A stretch of DNA of 64,000 nucleotides from Rapana venosa (GCA_028751875.1 CM054138.1:36883195-36947194); one strand, 5' to 3'. Counted from the first letter of the stretch, positions 1-9,694 are shown. Translations and numbers: made by a program. The notes: a model not told the origin generated them from the letters alone.

Positions 1-1
1 T

Positions 2-649
2 ATCAGGGTTAATGACCAGAAGCTGGAAACAGTTCAAAGCTTCAAGTACCTGGGAGCCATTGTATCAGACCAGGGATCCAAGCCAGAAGTAGTATGCAGG
101 ACGGCACAGACAATAACAGCTTTGTCAAAACTAAACACCATCTGGAGAGATAAAAATATCTCACTTATCTCCAAGATCAGACTAATGCGCTCCCTTGTCA
201 TATCCATATTTCTGTATGCCTGTGAATCATGGACCCTGACTGCAGATTTGGAGAGAAGAGTACAGGCGGTGGAGATGAGATGCTTTCGGAGACTCCTTGG
301 CATCTCCTACAAAGACCACATAAGCAACGAAAGCGTGCATAACAGAATCCAGCAAACCATTGGACCCTATGAGAACCTTCTAACGACCGTGAAAAAGCAT
401 AAACTTAAATGGTATGGGCATGTCACAAGATCCAAAGGACTTGCAAAGACAGTTTTACAAGGCACTGTCCAAGGAGGAAGAAGAAGAGCCAGACCAAGGA
501 AGAGCTGGGAGGATAAGATCAGCGAATGGACAGGCCTAGAACTCAACAAAACCCTGAGAAAGGCAGAACAGAGAGAGGAATGGAGGGAACTGGTTGTTGA
601 GTCTTTGAGGGTGCCCCCACGGTCGGCAGACTACGGGACAGATAGATAG
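2..649 (+). pseudogene. NLR-1 non-LTR retrotransposon, C-terminal RT part (5' cut by window edge)
   Basis: An open frame runs from the window edge to a stop at 647-649 (215 codons). It is the region after the RT palm in EN/RT non-LTR elements, with the motifs FKYLGAIVSD near the start, LYACESWTL in the middle, then KWYGHVTRSKGLAKT, and a basic GGRRRARPRKSWED stretch near the end. These are the thumb and C-terminal region that follow the catalytic palm, which lies outside the window. A short TAGA repeat at 640-652 directly follows the stop, the kind of 3' tail these families carry. No frameshift is seen, so this is the best-preserved NLR-1 piece here. Two decayed relatives lie at 2281-2722 and 32478-35045. 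Clade (RTE-like or another EN clade) is uncertain; the RT identity is firm. Confidence 0.85.
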
Positions 650-654
650 ATAGA

Positions 655-1071
655 GATGCAATCAGTACCATAGGACCATTACTCATTAAGTGCTAAATTA
701 CCACCATTTCTAAACACAACTATATTCGATTTTGCTAAATTAATGTTTAGACCTAATTTTTGTGCTCTCATGAAGAACATTTAGTTGCTTTTGTAAGCCA
801 CACACAGAATCTGACAAAAGAATAACATCATCAGCAAACATTAATACACATATTTCAACAAAGTCAGAAAATAACTGGATGCCATGCCTCCCACGCTGGG
901 CAAGTTCTCTTGCTCCTTCATGATTCATCAATAAGCAGTAAAAAATAAAACATGGCTACATATTTCTCCTTGTTTAACTCCCAGTGGACATGTAAAAGAC
1001 TGTTGTTAACTCCCCCCTAACTCTGACCTTTGCCTGCACAATGTTATACATACTAACCATTGCTTTATCAT
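655..1071 (-). pseudogene. NLR-8 non-LTR RT fragment with FADD active-site motif, cut by assembly gap
   Basis: On the minus strand, two adjacent frames encode an RT palm. The first (about 977-1071) reads like the finger/palm approach, with KAMVSMYN and ELTTVF. The second (740-931) contains MFADDVILLSDS, the catalytic aspartate motif, at about 820-841. It continues in another frame (about 660-740) as NIVVFRNGG, typical of RT just after the active site. At least two frameshifts or stops separate the parts, so it is dead. The upstream part is lost in the gap starting at 1072. A related plus-strand piece lies at 42485-43560, where a similar NFVVFRKGGY motif is seen. Probably a Jockey/CR1-like group element. 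Confidence 0.75.
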
Positions 1072-1571
1072 NNNNNNNNNNNNNNNNNNNNNNNNNNNNN
1101 NNNNNNNNNNNNNNNNNNNNNNNNNNNNNNNNNNNNNNNNNNNNNNNNNNNNNNNNNNNNNNNNNNNNNNNNNNNNNNNNNNNNNNNNNNNNNNNNNNNN
1201 NNNNNNNNNNNNNNNNNNNNNNNNNNNNNNNNNNNNNNNNNNNNNNNNNNNNNNNNNNNNNNNNNNNNNNNNNNNNNNNNNNNNNNNNNNNNNNNNNNNN
1301 NNNNNNNNNNNNNNNNNNNNNNNNNNNNNNNNNNNNNNNNNNNNNNNNNNNNNNNNNNNNNNNNNNNNNNNNNNNNNNNNNNNNNNNNNNNNNNNNNNNN
1401 NNNNNNNNNNNNNNNNNNNNNNNNNNNNNNNNNNNNNNNNNNNNNNNNNNNNNNNNNNNNNNNNNNNNNNNNNNNNNNNNNNNNNNNNNNNNNNNNNNNN
1501 NNNNNNNNNNNNNNNNNNNNNNNNNNNNNNNNNNNNNNNNNNNNNNNNNNNNNNNNNNNNNNNNNNNNNNN
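1072..1571. other. Assembly gap of exactly 500 N
   Basis: An uninterrupted run of 500 N. The same size recurs at 26572-27071, so the length is a placeholder used in scaffolding and not a measured distance. Translations that cross it are meaningless. Confidence 0.99.
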
Positions 1572-2280
1572 TTTTGCCTTTTTGCACTTCTCTTTTGTCT
1601 AGAGCGCGTTTGTGATCTCCACTGGTGAAGTACACGGTCCAAATATTTTTTTTTTGGATGGAAAAAAAATCTTACTTTTTTCTGTGCTACAACTTGGGCG
1701 GTGGTTTTGTCGGGGGATTTTAAATCTTAACATCAAAGAACGTGTACTGGTTGTACAACGAAACTTTCGTTCGCTTTTGGCTGAATTTTTTTAACGCCCA
1801 GGTTACGTTCGGGATGAAAAAAAATAAGGGAAATAACTTACTCTCAAAAATAAAAGGTTACCCCGTGTTATTTTTCCCAACAGAAATTAAAATATAATTT
1901 GTAATCAATCAAGTAAAAAATTAATTATCTGTATTGAGGGTAAAGATGAATTTTACAAAAATTTTTTTTCACCTGCTCTCAAAAAAAAATCAAAAAATTG
2001 ATATACAAAAAATTTGAAATAAATGTTGATACATGTTGAAATGAAAATATAATATTTAGGGGATTTAAAAAAAATTATATCCAGCTAACAAACATGACAA
2101 ACAAATCAAGACATCAAATTTATTAGCTCAAGTCATACGACAATTAAAGAAAAAAATATAAAACAAACCCCCAAAACGATAAAACGAAACTAAAAAGTAT
2201 AACATAATCAAGTCAACAGAAAAAATAAAGAAATACAAAAAAAAAGGGAGCAATAACAACAAGAAACCAAGAAAACAAAA
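1572..2280. other. AT-rich, homopolymer-rich stretch, no feature recognised
   Basis: Contig start. Many runs of A or T (for example 1646-1656 and 1980-1990) and short AT-rich words. Short open frames exist on both strands but carry no domain signal. The right edge joins the decayed NLR-1 copy at about 2281. Confidence 0.6.
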
Positions 2281-2722
2281 TGCCCTCCCGTCTTTCCCAT
2301 TTTTCGTATGCCTTTGAATCGGACCCTACTGAATTTTGGAGAAAAGGAAAGGGCGTGGAGATGAGTGCTTTCGGGGACCCTTGGCTCTCCTACAAAGCCC
2401 ACATAAGCAACAAAAGCGTGCTAAAGAATCCAGCAAACCTTACCCTTGAGAACCTTCTAACATGTAAAAAGCGAAACTTAAAGGTATGGGCATGTCACAA
2501 ATCCAAAGGTTGAAAGCAGTTTTTCAAGGCACTGTCCAAGGAGGAAGAAGAAAGGGGACCCAAAGGGAAAAAGGTGGGGGATAAGATCACGAATGGACAG
2601 GCCTAGACCAAAAAAAACCCCGAGAAAGGCAGAACGAGAGAGGAAAGGAGGGAACTGGGTTTTTGATCTTTGAGGGTGCCCCCAGGGGGCAGCCCCGGGA
2701 AAAATAATAGATAGATGATAGA
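2281..2722 (+). pseudogene. Decayed NLR-1 copy, RT C-terminal part
   Basis: This stretch aligns by eye over its whole length with 190-650, including the segments encoding the SYKAHISNKS-like motif, the GTVQGGRR region and the closing TAGATAGA-type tail at about 2709-2722. Frames are broken repeatedly. Many differences replace a base with its neighbour, turning mixed sequence into G, C or T runs, so part of the decay may be sequence error and not mutation. It abuts the 3' end of the minus-strand NLR-7 at about 2740. Confidence 0.8.
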
Positions 2723-3040
2723 GGGCGTTTTTATGAACGGCAATTTTTTTCAAGTTTAATTTAATATATTGTACATACATAGACTCTTGTTGAAATGCAG
2801 ACTGTCTTAAAGTGGAAGAATGTCTAATTCTTTGTACTTGTTTGTGGCCAATGTATTAAGATTCAATCCGATTAGTTGGATAGCTCTTTTATGTAGGCAG
2901 CTTATATGCTTTAGGTTTGTTTCACTAGCACTATCCCATAAGGTTGAAACATGATTTATAAGAGATAAAATATGTGCGTGAAAGAATAGTTTTCGTGACT
3001 GTAGGTTTAGAAAATGTTTGATTTTTCTAAGTTGATATAG

Positions 3041-4018
3041 AGATAAGCTCTGGAGGGTCATGGAGCAGTATGACATCAAGGGGCAGCTCTTAGATAACAT
3101 CAGATCTGTATACAACAACAGCAAGAGCGCAGTTGGCACTCCAAGTGGACTTTCCAACTGGTTCCCTGTGACGTCTGGGGTGAGTCAGGGCTGCGTCCTT
3201 TCCCCTCTGCTCTTCATCATATATATGGACCAGATCACAAAGGAAGCCAACTCAGACTTGGAGGCACTCAACGAACTTCTGTTTGCTGACGATCAAGTCA
3301 TGATCAATGATAACAAAGACAGTGCAAGAGCACACAGACCAGCTCAATACATGCTGTAAAAACCTATGGCATGAAAATCAGCGTAAGCAAGACCGAAGCC
3401 ATGACAATCGTAGAATTTCAGAAAAGCTCAAAATCAACATCAACGGAGCCCATCTAAAGTGGACGACTGAATTCAAGTACTTAGGCAGTATATTCACAGA
3501 AGATGGAAAACTGGACAGAGAAATAGAAACACGCTGTCAAAAAGCAAGCACCAAGGCAAAGCTGATCAACGCCATATTCCTGCCAACTCTCACTTGCCAG
3601 TGCCAGACATGGCCCCTGACAAAAGCCCTGGAGCAGAAACTGGTAACGTGTGAGATTAAGTGCTTGAGGAAAGCCGTCAACAAGACCAGGAGAGGCAAGA
3701 TAAGAAACGAGGTGATCAGAGACATGGTAGGAGCCACACCCGTCCTACACCATACTGAACAACAACGAACCAAGTGGTTTAGGCACCTCACACAGATGCC
3801 GCCATACCAGCCAGCCTTACGTGCTTGCAACTTGAGGTACTCTGGCACGAGGGCCAGAGGTAGACCCAGGCGACGCTGGAGGGATTCCGTGGCAGAAACA
3901 CTGAAAGTCCATGGATTGTCCCTCCTCCAAGCTACCCGACTTGCAGCAGACAGACATTTATATCTCCCTGCAACGCCACAGAGTACAAGCAGAAGGAAAA
4001 AGTAAAAGTAAGTAAGTA
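3041..4018 (+). mobile_element. NLR-2: 5'-truncated non-LTR retrotransposon inserted in NLR-7, with 7-bp target-site duplication
   Basis: The 7-mer GATATAG lies at 3034-3040 and again at 4019-4025, on either side of a plus-strand RT piece. Joining the outer flanks restores the minus-strand NLR-7 reading (LSKTIS to KIKHFLN) with one small frame slip. The insert starts inside the RT palm (DKLWRVMEQYDI from 3042), contains GVSQGCVLSPLLF and FADDQV (3282-3299), and ends with an AAGT-type tail at about 4001-4018. It is a classic 5'-truncated target-primed insertion. Confidence 0.85.
3042..4005 (+). pseudogene. RT palm to C-terminus of NLR-2
   Basis: The first frame (3042-3359) holds the palm with SGVSQGCVLSPL and LLFADDQV. 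It then stops. The second frame (about 3307-4005) carries the rest, with ININGAHLKW, FKYLGSIFTEDGKLDREIE, LTCQCQTWPLT, RRGKIRNEVI, TKWFRHLTQMP and RARGRPRRRWRDSV. Around 3355-3420 the natural reading (CKTYGMKISVSKTEA) lies in a third frame, so at least two small indels broke it. The C-terminal half is otherwise open for more than 190 codons, so the copy is fairly young. Confidence 0.82.
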
Positions 4019-4082
4019 GATATAGTCTTACTGAGATTCGTTTTCCTAAAGTGGCTATGTGTTCTGACCATGTAAATCATTG

Positions 4083-4636
4083 TCAATTACTGCACCTAGT
4101 AGCCTGCTTTGTGTGAAACAACTTCTTCAATCTTTTGTCCTTGGATAAATATTGGCGCGAATTTTTGTCTTTTTGTCGAGTCATTATAAACATGCATTTT
4201 GTTTTGTTTGTATTAAGAGACATATGATTGAGTTCTGTCCATTCAGTAAGTTTTTCGATATCTGCCTGCATATCATTCACAAGCTGGTTAGGATCACTGT
4301 TGCTACATTGATTCCATGTATCATCAGCAAACATTTCACATGAACCATGAATATGCAGAGGTAGGTTATCAATATAAATAGAGAAAGTAAGGGGTTCTAA
4401 TATTGATCCCTGTGGTATACCATATATCACAGGTAATAAGGTTGATCTCCTGGGCCGATTTCAACAGACTGTTGACTTTTAGTATTACTGAGAAATGAAT
4501 ATAAAAATGATAATGCTTGGTTGGAAATTCTGTAGCATTTTAATTTTCTAATGAGGAGAGGTTGGCTTATAACGTCAAAAGCTTTAGCAAAATCTAGAAA
4601 AAGGACTCCCGTAATTTCCCTATTATTGATATTCAA
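4083..4636 (-). pseudogene. RT palm of NLR-7 (two overlapping frames)
   Basis: The upper frame (4427-4636) begins NINNREITGVLFLDFAKAFD, carrying the first catalytic aspartate of the RT palm. The lower frame (4083-4430) carries GIPQGSILEPL, then SIYIDNLPLHI and MFADDTW with the paired catalytic aspartates, then LNTNKTKCMF. The frames overlap by 4 bases, so one shift separates them. The order matches CR1/Jockey-type RT. Trp follows FADDT where Thr-Leu is more usual. Confidence 0.8.
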
Positions 4637-4653
4637 AAGACATCGCTTAGTCA

Positions 4654-4828
4654 GTTGTACACGTTAAATCCTGTTCCGCTTTTCGTAAGAGTAGGCCATT
4701 GTATGCCGGTGGGAACAGATAACAGAATTTACAAAACCGCATACACACGGGGACTGGATGTAAAAAAGCACATAAGTGCTTATTCCATTATCCTCGATAT
4801 AAAAGAATAAAGTAAGTAAGTAAGTAAA
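4654..4828 (+). repeat. SINE-B copy inserted in NLR-7
   Basis: The body reads from the TAAATCCTGTTCCGCTT block through the CCGGTGGGAACAG and CACACGGGGACTGGAT blocks to TTCCATTATCCTCGATATA, then an AAGT repeat tail at about 4811-4828. The same ordered blocks occur at 5923-6034, 29740-29930, 30870-30955, 37405-37525 and 45093-45347. It interrupts NLR-7 between its finger and palm frames. No clear target-site duplication was seen. Compared with 45093-45347 the head is truncated. Confidence 0.75.
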
Positions 4829-5222
4829 GTATTAGGGCAGTATGACAAGAATAGTTTTTCATGAAATCCTGACTGGTTTTCATTAATTAGATCATGGGTT
4901 TTAAAATGAGAATGTAACTGATAGTATGAATATTGGTCTATAGTTAGAGGGATTGGTTCCATCTCCTGATTTGTGTAAAGGTATTACTTTAGCTCCTTAA
5001 ACTTCAATGGGGAAAAATTCTTGTCAATACACAAGTTAAAGATGTACGTTAGAGTATCAGTTATAGCATATGCGCCGATTTTTAGTATTTTACTATCTAT
5101 TTTGTCAAGGTCTCTTGATCCTGACTGTTTTAATTTGAGTAAGCTATTAAGCACTTCTGTTTTTGTTATTGGGGTAGGATAAATTCCGAAGAAATGCTTT
5201 TTGATGATCAGTAATGATTTAA

Positions 5223-5519
5223 TTATATCAGCTCATGTGTGTTTGTTCTATTATTAGATATTATAGATTCAGCAATGTTTGCAAAATGAGAGTTAAGGTT
5301 TTCTGCTGATATTTCTATTCTGACTTTTTGGGTGTTGTGTCTTGAATTATTAGTCAAGGTGTTAATGACTTTCCAAATCGCTTTTGGATTCTGGGCTGAA
5401 GACAGCAAATCTTGAAAGTACTTTGTTTTGGCTTTACGCTTCATTGAATTGACTTTGTTTCTTTGCTTTTTATATTCATCTTTTTGCTTCGATTTTGATA
5501 GATAATCTCTTAGATTCAT
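5223..5519 (-). pseudogene. NLR-7 linker between endonuclease and RT
   Basis: A 98-codon lysine-rich frame with DYLSKSKQKDEYKKQ near the start, then AKTKYFQDLLSS and KAIWKVINTLTN. This basic linker precedes RT fingers in CR1/Jockey-like polyproteins. The reading continues upstream in another frame to about 5645 (IKPLWLTKEI). It is not a host gene. Confidence 0.65.
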
Positions 5520-5650
5520 TTCCTTTTCAATTTCTTTTGTTAACCATAAAGGTTTTATGAAATGTTTTTTTCTTTTTAATGGAACATGTTTATCATAATT
5601 AGCTATAAATGTTTCTATCCAATAGTTAATACATCATCTGGATTTGTAAT

Positions 5651-5922
5651 CTGATATAGATATATGTATAAATTGTTAGTCGGCAAAAATTGTTGGTGAT
5701 TTTCACAGATTTTTAAAAGTATGAAAAAAATGCCCTGTGTACTTGTTTTGGGGATTGAGGACATGGAGCAATACCAGGTAGTCACGAGAAAGTTGGAAAC
5801 AATCATCAAACGAGGATTGCTTGTGTTCCTACAGTGTTGACCCTCTGCATGCATATTGTCGTTAGGAAGCTATCAGACAACAAAGGACTGAGGGAGTGCA
5901 GTGTTTGCTGAAAATCCCCCAG
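5651..5922. other. Unassigned sequence between NLR-7 and a SINE-B
   Basis: No domain recognised. A short minus-strand frame (5615-5854) overlaps the NLR-7 edge but shows no endonuclease motif. It may be eroded NLR-7 endonuclease sequence or older unique DNA. Confidence 0.4.
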
Positions 5923-6034
5923 TGATAACAAAGTTTACAAAACCGCATACACACGGGGACTGGATTAACAAAACACACGAGTGCTTATTCCATTATCTTT
6001 AAAACAAAAGAATAAATAAATAAATATTAATAAA
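5923..6034 (+). repeat. SINE-B copy, 3' half
   Basis: Contains the CACACGGGGACTGGAT block and TTCCATTATC, ending in AATAAATAAATA at about 6010-6027. It lacks the head present at 45093-45347. It lies just upstream of the gypsy element. Confidence 0.7.
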
Positions 6035-6372
6035 CTTTACGATGTGATTTGGATTCTCAGTGGAGATTTCGGCTACATACTATCAGATTTGTGTAAAATC
6101 ACATGAGTTTTGAGTCAGAGGCTAATCTTTCACAAAGTGGGTTGGGTTTTTTCTGTGGATGCCTTAGTACGCGCAGTATGAATATAAGAGTCATGTAGAA
6201 AAAACCTTGCTGACCAAGGTGGTGAAGCATCTCACTCTTATGAGTGATGTACATTTCCCTTGGGTTTGGAACGTATTGGAACTTCCATCCTAATCCATGA
6301 AGAAAGTTGTGGGACTTATACAAGAGTTACCATGGCTTTAATTAAAGTACAAGTCATTTGTAGCATTCTTAC

Positions 6373-6390
6373 ATTGGTGATCCTGACGCC
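6373..6390 (+). promoter_or_regulatory. Candidate primer-binding site of a Ty3/gypsy element
   Basis: The sequence TTGGTGATCCTGACGCC sits just upstream of the gag ATG at 6404. It resembles the TGGTGAYCCCGACG-type primer-binding sites I recall from animal gypsy elements, placed immediately after the 5' LTR. The LTR itself (expected upstream of 6373) could not be confirmed because no second LTR copy was found. Confidence 0.5.
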
Positions 6391-6403
6391 GAACAACAAA
6401 AAC

Positions 6404-7331
6404 ATGGCACAGCAATCAGCTGAAGTAAGTATTCTGGCGAACTTAAACATGCAAATGCAGGAACTAGTCAATCTGCTCGTGGTGTCTGTTAAGCTTCCAG
6501 AATTCTGGATTAAATCTCCTGAAGTATGGTTCGTAAGGATTGAATCTCAGTGTGGTACCAAAGTTATCACCCAAGACCAAACAAAATATGACTATGTTGT
6601 CAGTGCACTTGACATAAACACTGCAGATGAAGAGCAGTTCATTCTCGTCAATTCCCCATCTATGAACATTTATGATACTTTAAAGAGTGCTCTCATCAAA
6701 ACCTTTGGAAAATTCCAGACCCAGAAAGATGTTGAACTACTCAATCTAAACGGACTTGGTGACAAAAGCCCTACCGCCCTCATGTGCAAGATCAATGCAC
6801 TTAGTGATGCAGACACTGAAGCGTGCATTGTTCCTATTTAACCTTCCTGCAGATATTCAAAGCATCCTCGCAGGACATAACACTGCTGACATAGAGGAGC
6901 TTGCTGAAGCTGCAGATTGTATCTGGGAAACACACTCTGCAGGTACCCAACAGATTTCAATGGTTCCATCTGACACACATGGTGGGACCATGAGCCCATC
7001 AGTGGAAGCTGTAACTGCCCCTAGAAGATTCCCCTCACCCCCCCCACCCCCCCCCCCCCCCACCCCCCCGCCCCCTCTGGTACTTCAACAGGGCAATTCA
7101 AGTCCAGTTTCATCATCAACAGCACCATCCCCTGTGTGTTTCTACCATCTGAGATTTGGACTGGATGCTCATCTATGCCAGCCTCACTGCAAGTTTGCAT
7201 CTCTTCTGAAGAATAAACCAGTTAGTGGCCAGCCTTTCCAAATCAAACACATCATTTTTGATCACTGTACTGGCCAATCTTTCTTGATAGACACTGGTGC
7301 TGATATGTCAGTGTATCCTGCCTCTGCATAA
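6404..7331 (+). pseudogene. Gypsy gag with zinc-knuckle-like motif and start of aspartic protease (frameshifted)
   Basis: The start at 6404 (MAQQSAEV) is preferred over the upstream in-frame ATG at 6260 because it directly follows the candidate primer site. The first frame (6404-6841) carries KLPEFWIKSPEVWFVRIE, TKYDYVVSALD and LLNLNGLGDKSPTALM, all typical of gypsy gag. A frameshift near 6830 moves the reading to a second frame ending at 7331. That frame contains LPADIQSIL, EELAEAADCIW, a proline run encoded by a C-rich tract (7037-7075), a cysteine/histidine cluster CFYHLRFGLDAHLCQPHC (7137-7190), and the aspartic protease active site LIDTGADMSV (7284-7313). The protein would bind RNA and assemble particles; this copy is broken. 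Confidence 0.82.
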
Positions 7332-7756
7332 GATCGCAAAACCAAACCACCGTCTGCATCCCTTTTTGCTGCCAAAGGAACTTCCACTCGGACCTGGGGA
7401 AAACACAACATCACTCTGGAAATCAATCGCCCCCCCCCCCCCCCCCCTCCCTATCTATTCCCACGAATTCTACTTTGCCGATGCCACTAGTCTGATTCTT
7501 AGTGCTAACGCACAGATCATCCATCTCAGAAGCAAAAGTCTCCTGTCCCTGGACAATCTTTCCACTTCTCTGAAAATCACTAACGTACTTTTGTCTATGG
7601 TGGGCATTTCACTTCTTCCACACAATGCGTACTCTGATCTTCAGCCGCTTCAATAGCTGCTCACCCCACATTTTGACTCCACCATCAACAAACATGGTGT
7701 TGAGCATCACATCATCACACATGGTCCACCAAACCGTGCCTGACACTTAAACCCAG
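7332..7756 (+). pseudogene. Gypsy protease C-terminus and linker to RT (broken)
   Basis: After the stop at 7329-7331 the reading continues in other frames with SASLFAAKGTSTRTWGKH and, in the 7297-7656 frame, YSHEFYFADATSLILSANAQ, matching the flap and C-terminal strand of gypsy proteases. A C run at about 7430-7447 interrupts it. A HHIITHGPPNRA segment at about 7700-7735 is the conserved lead into the gypsy RT. The reading stops at the insertion that begins near 7759. Confidence 0.7.
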
Positions 7757-7758
7757 AG

Positions 7759-8242
7759 CACTTTGGTTTGTTGCTTTACAAGATTCATAACTATATAAAT
7801 TCCATACATTCTTCTTCTTCAAGTGTCCGGTCTGGTCCTGCAGACATCGACGGTCATGGCTCTCCATTCTTCCCTGTTCTCGGTTCCTCTCATGAGCTCA
7901 TTGTTGGTGCCCTCTTTATTCGTTGCGAATTTGTTTAAACTGTCTGTGAATTTTGTGTGTTGTCTTCCTCTGCTCTTGTTTCCACATATTTTGCCACTCC
8001 ATAACAGTTTCTCTAGTCCATCAGCCCTGATTATATGGCCGAAAATTTTGAGCTGTCTTTCTTTGATGGTGTTGAGAAGGGATCTCTTGTATCCAGCCAT
8101 TTCCATTACTTCTGCATTTGTTTTTCTTTTTGTCCATGAGACTTTCATGATTCTCCGGATGAACCACATCTCCACTGCTTCTAGTCGCTGTTCTGTGTCC
8201 TTGGCTAGGGTCCAGCACTCATTACATTATTATTATTATTAA
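7759..8242 (+). mobile_element. Composite insertion in the gypsy element: SINE-A-type tail split by an NLR-9 fragment
   Basis: The gypsy reading breaks after the codons for NPE (to 7758) and resumes at about 8243 with KLAGAKAEF, so everything between is an insert. Its outer part is the tail module: CTTTGGTTTGTTGCTTTACA, then TATATAAATTCCATACATT, ending in an ATT repeat (8226-8240). The inner part (7811-8222) is a minus-strand RT end flanked by TACATT on both sides (7805-7810 and 8223-8228). This gives three layers: gypsy oldest, tail module next, NLR-9 youngest. Confidence 0.7.
7811..8222 (-). pseudogene. NLR-9 RT C-terminal fragment
   Basis: The minus-strand frame 7819-8175 reads FIRRIMKVSWTKRKTNAEV, then RQLKIFGHIIRADGLEKL, then SRGRQHTKFTDSLNKF and NREEWRAMTVDVCRTRPDT before the stop. 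This is the conserved end of EN/RT non-LTR polyproteins (domain after the thumb, then a basic tract and a W-rich end). About 120 codons survive. It is followed on its own strand by an AAG-rich tail at 7811-7822. It is clearly a different family from NLR-1. Confidence 0.78.
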
Positions 8243-8382
8243 AAACTTGCAGGTGCCAAAGCTGAATTCCTGAAAATGGAGATGGGAATAATCTGTCAGT
8301 CCAAATCACCTTGGCATCCACCCCTACATGTAGTTCCCAAGTCAAATGGCCAGTGGCGACCCTGTGGTGACTACAGAACCTC
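8243..8382 (+). pseudogene. Gypsy RT, first part only
   Basis: The reading KLAGAKAEFLKMEMGII, then SPWHPPLHVVPKSNGQWR and PCGDYRT, is the conserved start of Ty3/gypsy RT (the SPWASPLHMVPKKDG and CGDYR blocks). Homology ends abruptly after CGDYRT at about 8382; the palm, RNase H and integrase are absent. Together with the gag and protease upstream this marks a single deleted gypsy copy. Confidence 0.8.
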
Positions 8383-8805
8383 ATCAGATTTGTCATGTCG
8401 CATCTTCAGTTTGGGAAGTCCACAGGGAGCCCATCATGTGGGGCCACTAACCAGAGGGAGCCCTGCTCTGCTGTTGGGTGACTATGGTGGTGCTCAGTTG
8501 TGACTGTTCAGAACTAACATGCGCCCATACTGATGATAAGTTATAGCTCAGCTGCGGAGCCAGACTGACTGAGATGCCCATCCTGGGTGGCGACCATCAA
8601 AACGTCCCTTCAATGACCTTCTCCTGTGAACATCCAATCCTGAAGTCTTGACACAAACTCACCACAGGCACAGAAGTGTATGGGGAAACCAAAGCTGAGG
8701 TCACCACGAGACCAGAGCAACCAGGGCTGCTGAATCAGATACATTTTCTTTAATAGCTGGATGTTCAATGACGATGAGGATGATGTAAAGATGCTGCTAT
8801 GAAGT
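8383..8805. other. Unassigned sequence after the gypsy breakpoint
   Basis: Relatively GC-rich with GGG/CCC-rich words (for example around 8440-8470 and 8580-8600). An open frame continues from the gypsy RT to 8503 but loses all RT similarity, so it is a chance extension. It could be an LTR or another repeat; no second copy was found in the window. Confidence 0.4.
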
Positions 8806-9190
8806 GTATTTGTATACCACTTTAAATCACAGCAGATTTCCCAGCGTGAAAGTTGAGCTGCTCTGCCCAGGGAGAGTGTGTCACACAAAAGCAGCGCCAT
8901 CCATTTTTTCCCATTTCTTGTCTGTATGTGTATTTGTTTTCCTGTCAGAGCGATTTTTACTACATAATTTTGCCAGGGACAAATATATTTTTGCTATGGG
9001 ATCTTTTATGTGTCCAAATGGTGTTGCGAATGGGACCCAGTTTTATTGTCTCATTTGAAAGACTAGCACCTAGGCCAGCACTCAGTCTTGTTGATGGGGG
9101 AAAAATTTGAGGCACAAAATTAATGGGGATTGAACACAAACTTTTCGCTTTCTAGGCAGGTGTGTTACCTGTAGACCACCAATCCACCAT
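8806..9190 (-). repeat. SINE-A copy (tRNA-like head plus conserved core)
   Basis: Read on the minus strand from 9190, the head has GGTCTACAGGTAA (box-A-like) and GTTCAATCCC (box-B-like). The core follows with GAGACAATAAA, CATAAAAGATCCCAT, CCCTGGCAAAATT, GGCGCTGC, CTCCCTGGGCAGAGCAG and AAATCTGCTGTGA. Four other copies share these ordered blocks: 9875-11962 (split), 39512-39890 and 54062-54597, plus tail-only pieces. It is a pol III-type SINE. It resembles mollusc SINEs with a shared central domain, a comparison from memory. Confidence 0.82.
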
Positions 9191-9197
9191 GTGTATG

Positions 9198-9446
9198 TGC
9201 TTTGAGACTACATGACAGGACTGTACTCTACTTTTACTACTTGTCTTGGCGTCAACCGGGTCCGTGAGATACAAACACCTGTAATGTTGGTCAGATAGTT
9301 TGAGCAACACTCAAAATTGCATCCACAAAGTGGATGAAGCTTGACTGAGTGGTCCGTCTTCCCAAATTCAGTCTGGGTAGAAGCTGGCCGGAGTCCCCCC
9401 AAGTCCCTATACCTCTCATGGGATTCGAACATATGTGCACTCTAGG
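9198..9446 (-). repeat. SINE-C copy, starting at a box-B-like motif
   Basis: On the minus strand, GTTCGAATCCCATGAG (about 9416-9431) is a good pol III B box. It is followed by ATAGGGACTTGG, CCACTCAGTCAAGCTTCA, GAGTGTTGCTCAAAC, GACCAACATTACAGGTG and CCGGTTGACGCCAAGACAAG to about 9198. No box A is seen upstream, so the head is truncated or atypical. It abuts the SINE-A at 8806-9190. Only one copy is in the window, so repeat status rests on the promoter-like motif and on recollection of similar mollusc sequences. Confidence 0.55.
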
Positions 9447-9694
9447 ATTTCAGGAAATTAGAGCTTTAAATTCAACCCCTTTTTTACATTTATAGCACGA
9501 GTATATAATTGTCTAATCGTGTTGTAATGAATGGGCATGAAATGAATGAGGAGGAGAAAAGGCAAGTATTGTAACTTGTTTACACCTTGCAGCATGCATG
9601 TTCTGTGAATTAATGTTGAAAAGCTAAAAGGAAATATTTTCTTACTCATGACTCAAGTCCATTACTTTAAACAATTTTTTCTTCATATTTTCAG

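Larger units (their letters stand above)
2740..5650 (-). mobile_element. NLR-7: CR1/Jockey-like non-LTR retrotransposon, 5'-truncated, split by two insertions
   Basis: Minus-strand fragments in order give one element. The pre-RT linker is at 5223-5645 (WLTKEIEKEM, then AKTKYFQDLLSS and NPKAIWKVINTL). The fingers are at 4780-4962 (ENQSGF). The palm motif FLDFAKAFDVI is in 4427-4636. GIPQGSIL and MFADDT are in 4083-4430. The thumb and C-terminus are at 2760-3033 (KIKHFLNLQSRKLFF, then TLWDSASE and LHKRAIQLI). It is split by NLR-2 (3041-4018) and by a SINE-B (4654-4828), so those insertions are younger. The endonuclease part is not recognised beyond about 5650. Several frameshifts mean no function is expected. 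Confidence 0.8.

Noticed and set aside
974..1642. Long open frames crossing the N gaps (also 26335-27260)
   Set aside because: The frames consist mostly of unknown residues across 500-N placeholders; only the short RT-like end at 977-1071 is meaningful.
6260..6403. Upstream ATG extension of the gypsy gag
   Set aside because: It lies before the candidate primer-binding site, within presumed LTR or leader sequence, and adds no gag motif.
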